Of a stretch of 64,000 nucleotides of DNA, positions 36,301 to 47,895 are shown piece after piece. Origin of the DNA: Ciona intestinalis (Eukaryota; Chordata; Ascidiacea; Phlebobranchia; Cionidae). The translations under genes were made by a program, and so were the position numbers. Under the pieces are notes generated by a model, which was given only the letters and a program-made list of their open reading frames with translations, did no database searches and was not told the origin of the DNA. The stretch covers positions 1-64,000 of the forward strand of contig NW_004191381.1 of NCBI RefSeq assembly GCF_000224145.3. The letters are read 5' to 3'. Numbering within the stretch: position 1 is the first letter of the stretch; the number at the start of each line of letters is the position of its first letter.

Positions 36301-39300
36301 ATAAAAACAACAAAAAATATCGGTTTAACGTTATATGAAGTTTACATGGCAAAGAAACTAGCACAGCCTGTTAAATTCGGTGGGTTCACTACAAGTTCCA
36401 GAATACTGCTAAAGTAAATATATTTCAATTTAGAGTCCCATCCTCCCCCACATTGTAGTTTTGTATGTTTTCATTGCCAAACTTTTAAAGGTTTGCTTTT
36501 AATTTAGTAATTTAAACCTTAGGGGATATTCAACTATAAGATACTGATATAATAAAAATATAATATTTTGAAAATATGTTCGAAATTTGGTCATTTGCAC
36601 TTGGTGATAATTTATGAGAAGTGGCTTATGCCAAAACAGAGTAGTAATACCCAATTTGTAGCAAAAAATAAAAACTTTATTAATAGTTATAATCAATCTT
36701 CTGTTATTACAATTTCATAAAAACTTGTTGGATACAATATTACCCATTGTCGTTCAAACAGTACCAATTGTTAAGCCATAATATATTGTATAGGTAACAT
36801 GTTAAAAACTATAGCAGTGGGGCAAAAAAAAGAATGTTTAGACTTAATTTTTAAAGCGTACAGTATTATTTCGTGTATTTACGTATATTCCTATTTATAA
36901 ACACACTCAATAATCATAATTAACAATGATAACTGTCCCATCTTATCCTGTGTGTTTTCGAATTTGTAAAATTTCACTTGTTGTGCGGATCGCTAAATAA
37001 CTCCCTGGTGTTTTATTATATTTTATTAAATTGTTGTCAATTAATAAAGGAAGGATAGTACTAATTCGTGGTATTACCCGAAAAACGTCATCTATTTTGA
37101 TTTTGGAAATATTTTCTATTATGTGCTTAAGTGTCCCATCTCCCCCCATTGTACCATATATAACTTTAATACGATTTATTTGCTTTTTATCTCTAATTAA
37201 AACCCTCGTGACCCCTGCCTAATTTTCTCAAGTTTATAAATCAGCGTTTTTTACAAAACTAAAACTAGTATTGTGTATAGAAATCAAAGTGTACAAAATT
37301 TTTTAATCTTTTTTATTAAACTACGTTACTGGATTGATTCAAACTCGCAAACTACAAAATGTGTGCAGTTTTAATATGATTTAGCGAGCATTGTATCTTT
37401 TTAGCCATTGAAAAAATGTTGCAGTCGTTTAACACCGATTTTTATTAAACAGTTATCATCTTTGCCGCGCACTTTGTTGTTCCGTAAGATATACTGTCGA
37501 ATAATATTGTATTACTTTTCACCTGTCGTTAAATGGGTGAAAGGAGATTTTAAAAAACGCACACGTTTAGATATCCATAAACTTAAACAGTTTCACAATT
37601 CTTTTAAAGACATTTAAAATGCTGCGTAGGACATTTTCGTCAAAGTAATGTGCCGCTAAAATGTCTAGATTATGCCATTGTACTCTAAAAAGTTACAAAA
37701 CCCCTGGTCAAAACTTTTTTTTTCAGATTTGGGGCAACCTTCTTGCCTATGCTGTGTTGTATGCAGCAAGGAAAGTGGGAACTCATTCAATGCATAACAC
37801 TACTCTAACAGAGTTTAATTACAATACATGTGGATCTAACTTCTGTAAAGTAAGTTGGGAAAACCACTATGCTTGGAATATGAATCAATACATTTTTAAT
37901 TACAGGTCAGTAAAAACGCTAAAGGAAACCACGCCTATAATCCAAAAAGCAAAACTTCGGTTTACATTTTATTGGGTGTCTATGCTGCAATGCAACTTTT
38001 TGCTCTTTTGTTGCATTTCCTTTGCTTACCTGCAGTCGAAAGGACGCGCGATGGAAGTATGTTTCATATGTAAGAATGAATAAATAATTGAATTAAACTT
38101 ATTCATTCTCGCATGACGGAAAACAAGAGGGGTTATAACGCGTGTGCTATGTTTTATACACATCGTTTTATCTTACAATATTATGAAATTTATATAAATG
38201 TGTTTTATATTTTGTCTATAAATATTTTGCGTATATATGTCTGTATGTACTTTCAGAAACCGAGACCCAGCTTTCAGTTAATACCACTAAAGAAACTTTG
38301 TCATCCCTTGGGCGACATCTTTGTTCAACAAAACAATTGTTGTTGGCTCCGATGTGCTTTTATTTCGGATTCTTTGTTTCCTATGCGTTTTCAGATTTCA
38401 CCAGAGCGTTCGTATCATGCACGATGGGAGTTGAGAAGGTAACACAAAATGTATTATATAGTAGGGTGGGGGAAGATGTGACACTTTTTCATACGAGACT
38501 TTTTTAATTTTCTTTTTACAGACCCCCATTTAATGATTATCAGAAAAATAATGTTACAGAATTATTCGACAGTATTATTACGACTTTATAAAACGCGTCA
38601 AGGCTTATTACTGTTTTTTTTTAATATTAAAAAAATATATTTAAAATAAAAACAATATATTTTGAACAAGTAAAAAATGCGAAATAGTAAGGTGGTAATT
38701 TTAAATCCTCGCTCAATCATAGTAAAGCTGGTATATTTTTTAATTCGCGAGTGTGAACGATTAAATTAGTTTCATAGCTTTATAAAACAACTTTAAATAT
38801 TTCGTACAGTTTGATTTATCTCTCATAAGACTAGTTTTAGTTTTGTAAAAAAACTAAGATATAAACATGAAGAAAATAGGCAGAGGTCAATATAAATTTA
38901 ATTTGAGATAAAAACAACCAAAAAACATCGGTTTAACGTTATTTATACAAAGTTTACATGGTAAAAAAACTAGCACAGTCGGTAAAATTTGGTAGGTTAA
39001 CTACAAGTTGCAAAATACTACAAATGTATCTATTTTGATTTTGGAAATATTTGTCAATATGTGGTTAAGTGTTCCATCTTTTTCCTTTGCACTATGCTGT
39101 ATATGGTTCACAATGTAGTCCGTAACATTACTTCTCATTGTAATAGAATCTAACGGTGGCACCATAGATTTAATGAGATGTACCGGATTGTAGACGATGC
39201 TTATTCCTCGTTGTATATATTGTAATGATTCAGTTTTGAACACATGCGAAACACGAAAGAGAACGGAAGAAGAAGGCAAATAAAAAGAGGCGTTTCGCAC

Positions 39301-42300
39301 ACACACGCACGCACGCACACAGGAATGAGCGCTACACACCTCCCCCCAGAAACGACTTAATTTTTTCGAGGCCGACCACGCTTTTTAAGGTTTGGAATTG
39401 GTAAGGGTTGCGATAGGTCAACATTGGCTGGTTTAAGCCTGTCGATGGACACAGTTTGTGATTTGCCACCAATGTCCAAAACAAAATATTTTTCGTGGCG
39501 TTGTTCAACTTTAAATGGGCCTTCATATGGAGGATTAAGGGGGGGTTTATAAGAATCTTTTCTTACAAAAACAAATGAACTGCGCAATAACATACGAGTA
39601 ATAAAATGTTTACGGTAACAATGTTTTGTAGTAGGCATTGGCAACAGTTTAGCCAGTGCTTCGCGCAGTGTTCGAAGATACTCTGATGGTGCGGGTTCTT
39701 GGTGTACGGTGGCGACGAAATCTCCCGGAACTTGCAGGGTCGACCCGTATACCAGCTCTGCGCTTGAGTTGCNNNNNNNNNNNNNNNNNNNNNNNNNNNN
39801 NNNNNNNNNNNNNNNNNNNNNNNNNNNNNNNNNNNNNNNNNNNNNNNNNNNNNNNNNNNNNNNNNNNNNNNNNNNNNNNNNNNNNNNNNNNNNNNNNNNN
39901 NNNNNNNNNNNNNNNNNNNNNNNNNNNNNNNNNNNNNNNNNNNNNNNNNNNNNNNNNNNNNNNNNNNNNNNNNNNNNNNNNNNNNNNNNNNNNNNNNNNN
40001 NNNNNNNNNNNNNNNNNNNNNNNNNNNNNNNNNNNNNNNNNNNNNNNNNNNNNNNNNNNNNNNNNNNNNNNNNNNNNNNNNNNNNNNNNNNNNNNNNNNN
40101 NTACTTNCCGCTCGTCAATTCAGAGAGACTAACACATCCAGAGTCGCTGTTAATCTTCCCATATTTATTGTCCCTTGGTGGTTCTTCTAACAGATCGACC
40201 AACCTGCTTGCAGTTTTTTGATCAATCGACGAGACGACGTAGAAGTATTTAGTTTCATCGCAAGTTATTTTTCTCAAGGCAAATTGAGCTTCTGTTTGTT
40301 GAAACCAGACTCTTGCTTGTCCTGTCCATAAGGTAGGAAGTTTCAAAGTCACTGCGCTTTCTGTCATTTTTAACCAGCAAGATAAAACGTATCTTGCGTC
40401 GAGGTTACCAAAATGTAGCGACGATGCTTATTGCTCGTTGTATATATTGTAATGATTCAGTTTTGAACGCACGCGAAACACGAAAGAGAACGGAAGAAGA
40501 AGGCAAATAAAAAGAGGCGTTTCGCACACACACGCACGCACACAGGAATGAGCGCTACAGGATAGCACTATGGATTTAAAATAATGAAACAGCTTCTAAA
40601 AAATGCGTGTCAAAACCTCAATTAAACTGCAGGAAAAAAACTTAATGCGAAAATACATACATACCAGATAATATATATATTAAGACTAACTATGTTAACT
40701 CGAAAAATTAAAACATATAAGTCTATATATTACTTTTTTATATATTCACTAAGAAGTATAGAGCTTTCGTTACACCAAATCCGGTTATTTAAATTTCTTC
40801 ACTAGTTTGGGGACTACAAAGTGGTTGTTTAGCGGTTTTGGCACCATTTTATTAGAATTTTTTGTTGGGATGCCTTTTTAAGTTTTATAGGAAATCGTAT
40901 TAAATGGTGTTTCACCGTAACCCCCCTAGAGCGCTTATTGCTTCTGTCGCTTCTTTTTTTCGGGCAGGTTTGTATTTGTCCAGCACGGGTTATGGTTTGG
41001 GCATTTCTAAGTGTGATGATTGTAGTGGCGTACTGCAAGCTGTGTGTAAGGCAGTTGTTTTGAATCTGAATTGATGTTGTATTGCTTGCTGCGTTTAATT
41101 CAACCTAATTGTCTTAATTGTCAAGCATATTTAACAGTCTAGTCCAGTGCTCTTCAACCTTTTTGGGGTTGGTGAACCCCTAAAGTTGTTGTGACGAACT
41201 CATGCACCCCTGATTGCTTTAACGTAAAGCTAATGACGTCATCAAGGAGAAATGCGTACGAGAATAAGTTCCTGTTTAGTCGAAAAGCACAGCTAATCAA
41301 GATCATTAGGAATATGTGGTTTGCAGTTAAAGAAAAGACTAGTTTCGCAATTCCCAGTGATGCAAGATATAGAATTCATATAAAACAAATTGTAGGAAAG
41401 TGGCTAAATTTCTTAAAAATGTTCAAAACTGAATATTATTGCTGAAAATTTTTGAAGTTTGTGATGCACCCTTGTATACCCTTTTGCACTGGTGCACCCC
41501 TGGCATATTTTGGTGCACCCTAGGGTGCACCGTGCACACCGGTTGAAGAGCACTGGTCTAGTCTGTCGCGGCATGAGCTGTGCGAAGGTACGTAAGGATT
41601 AGGTCCCACATAAGTCAAAAATAATTACGGAACCCTCTTTTATAACGTTTTAAGCCCGTCACGCAAAGATATAAAACAAGTTGCATTCAGTTATAACAGG
41701 GCGAACTATAGTTATAGTAGGGTGGGGGAAGACGGGACACTTTGTCAGACAAGACCTTTTTTAATTTTCTTTTAACAGACCCCCATTTAAAGATAACCAG
41801 GAAAAAAAAGTTACAGAATTATTCGGCAGTAATATCACGACTTTATAAAACGCCCGTCAAAGTTCAATACTGTTTTTGAATATTAAAAAAAGTGTAAAAT
41901 GGAAACATTATACTTTGAAAAAGTTAAAAAATGCGAAATAGTAAGGTGTTATTTTTTAATGCTCGCTAAATCATTGTAAAGCCGATTAATTTTTTTAGTT
42001 TGCGTGTGCGAAAGATTAAACTAGTTTCATAGCTTCAAAAAACAACCTTGACTATTTCGTACAGTTTGATTTTGTCTCATAAACTAGTTTTAGTTTTGTA
42101 AAAAAACACACTGAGATATAAGCATAAAGAAAGGTCAATATGACTTTAATTTGAGATAAAAACAACAAATTTTAACTCCAAGTTGCAGATTACTGCTAAT
42201 GTAAATATATTTCAATTTAGAGTCCCATCTTCCCCCACATTGTAGTTTTGTATGTTTTCATTGCCAAACTTTAAAAGATTTGCTTTCAATTTAGTAATTT

Positions 42301-43832
42301 ATACACCAGGGGTTATTATATAAGATACTGACATCTGACATAATAAAAAGATAATATTTTGAAAATATATTCGAAATTTGGTCATTTGCACTTGGTGATA
42401 ATTTATGAGAAGTGGCTTGTGCCAAAAACAGAGTAGTAATACCCAGTAGCAAAAATAAAAACTTTATCAATAGTTATAATCAACTTTCTGTTATTACAAG
42501 TTCATATGCATTTGTAGGATACAATATTTATCCATTGAGGTTCGAACATTACCCATTGTCGTTCAAACAATACCAATTGTTATGCAATAATATAATTCAT
42601 AGGTAACGTGTAAAAACTATAGCAGTAGGGCAAGAAAAGGAATGTTTAGACCTAATTTTCAAAGCGCACAGTATTATTTCATGTTATTTACGTATATACC
42701 TATTTATAAATACACTTAATAATCATAATTAACAATGATTTTAAACTGTCATATACACTTGTTGGATACAATATTTATTCGTTTATATTCGAACATTGTC
42801 CATTGTTGTTCAAACAATACCAATTGTTATGCAATAATATAATGTATAGGTAACATGTTAAAAACTGTAGCAGTAAGACAAGAAAAAGAATGTTTAGACT
42901 CAATTGTCAAAGCGTACAGTATTATTTCGTGTTATTTACGTATATTCCTATTTATAAATACGCTTAATAATCAAAATTAACAATGATTTTAAACTGTCCC
43001 ATCTTATCCTGTGTGTTTTCAAATTTGTAAAATTTCATCTGTTGTGCGGATCGCTAATTAACTCCCTGTGTGTTTTATTATATTTTATTAAATTGGTGTT
43101 AATTAAAAAAACGAATAATAGTACTAATTTGTGGTATTACCCAAAAACCGTCATCTATTTTGATTTTGGAAAAATTTGGCAATATGTGCGTAAGTGTCCT
43201 GTCTTCCCCCATTGTACTATATAACCATAGTATACTCACTTCAGTATACTATGATATAACCTCACGTGTTTTGTCGCAGGTTGGGTTGGTAATGGCAGTA
43301 TACGGTGTTTTCAATGCTACAATGTCGTTTATATCAACAAAGGCATCGCAGAACTTCGGGTTGGCAACTGTTATCTGCGTTATTGGCGTATTTGATCTTT
43401 CAAGTTATCTTGTTCAGTTGACATTTCAACCCACATCAAGCTCAAAGTATTGGGTGTACGCAATAGCCGCTATGTTGGGAACATCAGACGGAACTTGGCA
43501 GCCCACGATATCACGTATGTATTCTTGTTTACATATATATGTCGCATTATATTATACACCGGTGTGATATTCTTTCAGTGACTGTGGCGCTTAACTTTCC
43601 TGTGGGTACCGAGCTTGCATTCGGGACAATCACTTTATGGCAAATATCTGCAATGACTATAGGTTTCATACTAAGCGGTAGAATCTGTTTAAGTATTCGA
43701 ATTTATTTGCTGATTGGAAACCTCGTATTGGCTTGCATTGGATACACAATCGTAGAAAGACAGCGAAGAAATGCAAAGATTACAGAAGAAACTGAGCTAT
43801 TAAACGGCGAAAATGACACAAGATCCAGGTAG
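33338..43832 (+). CDS. UNC93A: UNC93-like MFS membrane protein, copy 1
   Basis: UNC93 proteins are MFS-fold polytopic membrane proteins; UNC-93 regulates K+ channels in worms, and the role of UNC93A is poorly defined. Exons: 33338-33410, 33953-34147, 34840-35030, 37727-37849, 37906-38056, 38257-38438, 43280-43514, 43579-43832. All are in phase, 467 residues. Visible: first membrane segment in exon 1 (VLTFGMTLALSAFL); MDLQSSIHISHNLGTIS and a hydrophobic pair in exon 2; GSMGESLFWPA and a hydrophilic loop in exon 3; a predicted N-glycosylation site HNTT in exon 4; FYFGFFVSYAFSDFTRAFVS in exon 6; LGTSDGTWQPTIS in exon 7, matching the family's GDA.WQTQ motif. The last exon ends in a polar tail. 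Introns of 4.8 kb and 2.7 kb are filled with repeats and an LTR retrotransposon. Confidence 0.88.
33445..33490 (-). repeat. SINE-tail fragment in UNC93 copy 1 intron
   Basis: CTCCCGTGGCGGGACCACGA, CAGTCGTTGTAACG is a reversed SINE-tail remnant. Another lies at about 38100-38145. Confidence 0.45.
33708..33900. mobile_element. short (~190 bp) GGGGAAGATGGG-type MITE
   Basis: TAGGGTGGGGGAAGATGG and CATCTTCCCTTACCCTAATA form inverted ends. The interior is closely related to the elements at 49015, 50478 and 51272. Intron 1 of UNC93 copy 1. Confidence 0.75.
34203..34460 (+). mobile_element. deleted copy of the GGGGAAGATGGG family
   Basis: GCTGGGACACTTTGTCAAAG followed by AACAAGTTGCAGAATACT and GTCCCATCTTCCCCGACATT, then the AAACTTTAAAAAGTTTGC block. 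This is the long element with most of its first half deleted. Confidence 0.55.
35160..35560 (-). mobile_element. reversed partial copy of the GGGGAAGATGGG family
   Basis: ACAGTGGGGGAAGTCGGG followed by ATACGAATTAGTATTGGC and the TTCTAACGAAAT-type block match the 3' half of the long element in reverse. Confidence 0.55.
35617..35859. mobile_element. short GGGGAAGATGGG-type MITE
   Basis: ATAGTAGGGCAGGAAAAGAT and CATCTTTTCCCACCCTACTA are inverted ends about 240 bp apart. The interior carries the family's CGACAGTATTATTACGAC block. Confidence 0.7.
35889..36017. mobile_element. hAT-type MITE fragment (GGCCCGCGGGCC termini)
   Basis: CTATGGGCCGCGGGCCACAT and GGCCCGCGGGCCGTAAGTTG are GC-rich inverted ends like those of hAT elements. 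A clean target duplication is not visible. Confidence 0.5.
36055..37153 (+). mobile_element. GGGGAAGATGGG-family element, 3' part
   Basis: From AAATGCGAAATAGTAAGGTG to CCCATCTCCCCCCATTGTAC this is co-linear with 30,680-32,510 and 41,930-43,222. A reversed fragment of the same family follows at about 37185-37540. Confidence 0.7.
38455..39092 (+). mobile_element. GGGGAAGATGGG-family element, internally deleted
   Basis: Starts TAGTAGGGTGGGGGAAGATG. After the ACAAGTTGCAAAATACTAC block it jumps to the 3' end GGTTAAGTGTTCCATC. Intron 6 of UNC93 copy 1. Confidence 0.7.
39189..40559 (-). mobile_element. gypsy-type LTR retrotransposon, near-complete ends, gapped
   Basis: The LTRs are 39189-39336 and 40414-40559, about 147 bp, TG..CA on the element strand and nearly identical. 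They are flanked by GGAT at 39185-39188 and 40560-40563. Next to the 5' LTR lies TTTTGGTAACCTCGACG, a plausible primer-binding site, and next to the 3' LTR a GGGGGGAGGTG polypurine tract. The minus-strand frame 40367-39357 starts with a gag-like segment (LWTGQARVWFQQTEAQFALR). After a 329-N gap it ends with the integrase C-terminus (SSAELVYGSTLQVPG, PPYEGPFKV, TVSIDRLKPANVD). Protease, RT and RNase H must be in the gap, which is probably smaller than the real missing sequence. It lies in intron 6 of UNC93 copy 1, antisense. Looks like a recent insertion. Confidence 0.88.
39773..40101. other. assembly gap inside the LTR retrotransposon
   Basis: Run of N between gag-like and integrase-like coding segments. 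Confidence 0.99.
41145..41555. mobile_element. hAT-type MITE with perfect 8-bp TSD
   Basis: Termini CAGTGCTCTTCAACC and GGTTGAAGAGCACTG are exact inverted repeats. GTCTAGTC is duplicated at 41137-41144 and 41556-41563. The 411-bp interior has no transposase frame. Confidence 0.9.
41714..43222 (+). mobile_element. GGGGAAGATGGG-family element, full-length copy
   Basis: TAGTAGGGTGGGGGAAGACG at the start and GTCTTCCCCCATTGTACTAT at the end. About 1.5 kb, the most complete copy here. A segment (about 42480-42750) is partly duplicated at 42750-42990. Non-coding. Intron 6 of UNC93 copy 1. Confidence 0.78.
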
Positions 43833-44885
43833 AATTTTTGCATTTCAACCATCGTAATAAAAGCATTTGCACATTTTTGTTTTTTATGTAAACATCTGCT
43901 ATGTCGGTTGCCAATTTATCGTTTATGTTTCTTAGTCGTTGGCTTATGAGAAAATGTCACACTGGTGACACTTCTTTATTTAAACTGGGTTTACCACACG
44001 ACTTAATTATAGCTGAACTGGTTATGTATGCTATAATTGTACACCTATGTTCCCGGTGTAAATTAACTTTGTGTTTTCAAATGTGTTCTTGAGACGACTA
44101 ACTATATATATACAAAACTGGAAATATAGTACTGTGGGGTAAGATGGACACTTGTTTGTACATAAATCATATATTTCCTGTTCGTATTTTGAAAATAACA
44201 GCGCCATTTCAGAGTCGCGAGGCTAGGGTTATGTCTTTATGTAAATATTTTTTGTTAATTACCAAATGGGACGAGGAAAGGGAACGAAATCATGTCCTAT
44301 TTTACCCCACCTTATTATACTATATTCAATACCTAGTAGACGTAAAAATGCACTTTTATTTGTTCTTCGTAAACAGGATGTCGACTTTCGAATGCATTTT
44401 GATGTTTTATTTCTCATAGTGGTATTTGTACGAATAAACAAATATACAAAGTTCGATCCAGTCGCATTTTAGAGATCAGCTGTAAAGTGATCTAGTTCGT
44501 TAGTTTGTAGCTCCCAAGAAAGGATCTGTTTTGCTTTTGTTTGTAGTTAATGCTTATATACAAAACAATACTTTATTTCGAAAGCAAGCAGGACAACAGT
44601 TTAGCTTTATAAGTAATGTATAGAGTTTGTTCTAACCACATGCTGGAATATATTTCGTAAAAACAGCGGTTTGTTGCAACGGATGGCGCTTGCCTCAGGA
44701 AATTGTTACCATAGCTTAGCTGAACGACTCCAAAAATTTATAAGTTCCCGGCACTTGTTTATTGCTGGTAGCTCATATGTAATATACTTTGTAAACATGA
44801 ATATAAAGTTGCAATAGAACGAAGTGTTTGTTTAAAAGGAACGTGGAGGATAATCGGAAACAAGCAAGTTAATAGCTCTGTGTCC
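43833..44885. other. intergenic, between UNC93 copy 1 and the relic copy
   Basis: Contains the MITE at 44122-44326 and otherwise nothing recognised. Confidence 0.5.
44122..44326. mobile_element. short MITE, GTGGGGTAAGATGG termini
   Basis: TATAGTACTGTGGGGTAAGA and TTTTACCCCACCTTATTATA are inverted ends. A divergent member of the ~200-bp class. Confidence 0.65.
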
Positions 44886-45194
44886 TAATATCTGGTATGA
44901 CGTTCGCAATATCTGCATTCATTAGTAAAGTAAAAGTGAATACTGCAGGGCAGTATTCACTTTTTCAACAATCCTGAAACAACAAGTCTGAGCATAATAT
45001 ATGGCTGTGGTTGACTGTCACTCTTTCGATTATGTGCAACTTTGGGTCACTCATCATGTTCGGCGAAATTGGCTATACTGCATTTACATTGGCAAACTTT
45101 TACCCTGGTAACAATATTCGGTTATTTAACCTGAATTTAAAACTTCATATTTTTAGCAGCCAGGAAGTTTAATCGCGACGTTTATCTCGCGGTA

Positions 45195-45352
45195 TATATA
45201 GCACAGTTGGTTAGCGCGCATGCCTCTAACTCAGAGGTAATGGGTTCAAGGCTCTTCGCTGCTATACAATTGTGGGCGTATTTGTCCTTGTCAAGGCACT
45301 GAACGGCAGTTGCCCCAACCCAGCTGTCACTAACGAGTTGGCCAAATTATCA
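45195..45352 (+). repeat. tRNA-derived SINE, head and body
   Basis: GCACAGTTGGTTAGCGCGCA (A-box region), GGGTTCAAGGCTC (B box), then GGGCGTATTTGTCCTTG and CCCAACCCAGCTGTCAC. The tail is missing. Confidence 0.75.
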
Positions 45353-45425
45353 GCAAGACGTGAAACCCCCCTTTCCAAAAAATCGAATAAGTCTAATAAT
45401 TCTGTAGCAATATTTTCCTGATTAT

Positions 45426-46792
45426 TGAGCACGGGAGTGGTCATATAGATCATTTTTCGTCGAACAGTTGTTCTTGTTGAGCACGTTAGTGGTCATATAG
45501 ATTCTTTTTCGTCGAACAGTTGTTCTTGTTGTTGTTGTGGTTGTTTTCGGGACTTTTTTCCGCACTTATCTCAATTATTAATTCTAGCATTTTCTTTATT
45601 CTCTCGATTGAAATCATATCAGCGATTAATTAACGATTACTTTCCTCACAGAGACATAGCGGAAACACTGTCTGGGAGTTTGGCGGGGAACGACGGCACG
45701 TGTTGGTGAGATAAGAAATCCACACAACGATTCACGACTGAATCAAACTATTAGCATTTAAGTGGGACGCATTAAATGCATTACTCTTATACCGTATTAT
45801 CATTAATCGTAATTGAAAACATTATTTTTAATTCAACATCATATGATTAATATTAACTTCTAACATTGCCTAATTACTGCGTGATTACGGTTTGTCAAAA
45901 TTCATGAAAACAAACCTTTTTAGGCGACGACAACGTTAACTAGTGTAAGCTTACAATACACGTGCAGTCGTGCATTCCAAATCTCCAATGTCCCACATTT
46001 CTAGACCTTAGAGCTGCAGTTTCGACATGTCGTATCAGAGGGAGTTATAGCTCAACCGGTTACGTCGCCCGCCGGGAACAGATAACAGCCTAATGTACCG
46101 AATTCGATCCTCGCCCGGTGTAACAAATATCTTGGATTTATTTTCTTTTAATAATAAGAGATATAGGAGGTTATTATTGTATACACTTTTATTTATAATT
46201 GCACACTAACGCAAACAAAGCCAAAACTTACCAATTACTGGGTTCCCGATGTATGGCAGTTTCACTTGACTCGCAAGCGTTATAATCATTAATCATCTCT
46301 CATTTGATTGGACGATTTTATACACTATGGTTTATAAGACTAAACTTGGTTAAAATTAATGTATCGAATACATTTTATTAATTAATGTTAAAAGAACGTT
46401 TTAGAAAAAGCGCTTAATTTTAAACAAACAGAAAAGTAATCGTTAATTACTCGCTAATTAAGCGATCGTATGCAGTATGGTTTATAAAACTGTGCTTAGT
46501 TCAAACTATTTAATAGATTGCAATCATTTTAATTAAAGTTTAAGCGGTATATTTTGAATTTAGCGCGTTTGATCAAACAGTAAAGTAATCGATAATTAAT
46601 CGCTAATCATGCGGTTTTAAATCTAAAAATGTAGTACAAAAATTATAAATATGATTTGATTTTAATCAAGAGATTAAAGAAAAATGCTAGAATTAGGAAT
46701 TAAGATAAATGCGGAAAAAATCGTCCAAAAAACAACAACAAGAACAACTGTTTGACGAAAAACGATCTATATGACCACATAACGTGCTCAAA
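45426..46792. mobile_element. DNA element with long inverted ends
   Basis: The left end (GAGCAC...AGTGGTCATATAGATC, TTTTTCGTCGAACAGTTGTT, CTTGTTGTTGTT) is the reverse complement of 46600-46792 (AACAACAACAAGAACAACTG, TTTGACGAAAAACGATCTAT, ATGACCAC...GTGCTC). The left end is duplicated once (45426 and 45477). The interior has internal repeats (ACTATGGTTTATAA; TCGTTAATTACTCGCTAATT) and a tRNA-like segment. The outer flanks are parts of a GGGGAAGATGGG-family copy, so this element inserted into it. Related sequence lies at 57720-58640. Confidence 0.72.
46044..46125 (+). repeat. tRNA-like sequence (SINE head or tRNA relic)
   Basis: TTATAGCTCAACCGGTTACG resembles a tRNA 5' arm with A box, and GAATTCGATCCTCGCCCGGTG resembles a B box/T arm. 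The spacing is longer than in a normal tRNA and the acceptor stem is not convincing. Confidence 0.5.
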
Positions 46793-47100
46793 AAACTTGA
46801 ATATATTTCGTACAGTTTTATTTTGTCTCATAAAAGTAGTTATAATTTTTTGTTGTTATTGTTGTTAATTAATAAAGTGTGATTTATTAATTCGTGGTGT
46901 TTCCGAAAAACCGTCAATAAATTTTGATTTGGAAAATATTGGGCAGTATGTGTTTAAGTGTCTCATCGTTCACCTATTCACCACTGTCTTATAACTAAAG
47001 CACAGTACGACGTGCCAATTTAATATTGATCATGAAAATAATTATACGTTACATTCATCTTCTGAAATTAATTGTCACAGCCCACAGTTCGAGTTAGTTT

Positions 47101-47151
47101 CCGGCGCCGTGGCAAAGTGGTTCGTGCGCCTCCCTGTAACCTGGAGGTATA
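47101..47151 (+). repeat. SINE head fragment
   Basis: CCGGCGCCGTGGCAAAGTGG then CCCTGTAACCTGGAGGT matches the tRNA-like head of the local SINE. Confidence 0.6.
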
Positions 47152-47250
47152 AATAAGACTCGTCAATGCCACCACTATCGGTGTATACGCAATTGCTGCT
47201 CAAATAGCGAACATCAGACGGAACGTGGCAGCCTACGATTCCACGTATGT

Positions 47251-47895
47251 ACTCTTGGTAAACCCGAAGGTAAAGTCACTAATGATATTTTGTTTAGAAC
47301 GATTTTTTTTGTTTTGAATGTGTAGGCTATAGACCGGAAACACGCTGTTTTTTATTTTGTAATTTTCAACCGCAAAGGCTTAATGACATACACATCTATC
47401 ATGGGTCGGCTATATTGGTTGTATTAATATGGATTTTAAATATGTTCATTGAAGCAGGAAATAGGATGTAATCGTATATATCATCCGACATATTACGTGG
47501 GTGACTAGTGACTTGTATCCTATAACTCTCACCACCGGTAACTTTGTGAACTTACTATTATATTGGTTTTAACTTAGTGTTAAAACATTATGTCAGCATT
47601 AACAGTTGGCTAAAGTGCGAAAGTTTTCAACGTTTGACTGGAATTGAATTTTTGTCTGTTAGGTTTTCGTAGCACCATATATACTTATACTGTGATTCAT
47701 TACATGAGAATCGTTCAAATGTATATGGGCCCAGATCAGGTTCAGATTCTCGAAAAATATTACAGCTCTATTGTTAAAACACAATTAGGAAGTACGGGAT
47801 ATTTCGTTCATAACGTTACCCCTCTTAGCTCTGTGTCTCACAGTAATATAATACGTGTTTATAACATATGAGCGGTTAGGTCAAACTGAAATAAA
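47251..47895. other. upstream region of UNC93 copy 2
   Basis: No gene recognised. It presumably contains the promoter and 5' UTR of the next gene. Confidence 0.45.

Larger units (their letters stand above)
44890..47250 (+). pseudogene. relic third UNC93-like gene
   Basis: Three decayed exons match UNC93 copy 1 in order. 44894-44930 (GGTATGACGTTCGCAATATC) matches the end of exon 1. 44950-45109 matches exon 2 from AGTATTCAC through AGCATAATATATGGCTGTGG to TTTACATTGGCAAACTTTTA, with small deletions and a stop, but keeps the donor G|GTAACA. About 47178-47248 (CAATTGCTGCTCAAATAGCG, ACATCAGACGGAACGTGGCA, GCCTACGATTCCACGTATGT) matches the end of exon 7 with its donor. Exons 3-6 and 8 are not found. 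The inverted-repeat element at 45426-46790 lies between the relics. A dead tandem duplicate. Confidence 0.78.

Noticed and set aside
37661..38083. 140-codon + frame read as one exon
   Set aside because: It runs through the intron between UNC93 exons 37727-37849 and 37906-38056; the spliced reading keeps the family sequence.
39656..40221. Long + strand frames across the N gap
   Set aside because: Mostly N, and antisense to the retrotransposon coding frame.
46044..46125. Possible functional tRNA gene
   Set aside because: Box spacing and stems do not give a convincing cloverleaf; more likely a SINE head.
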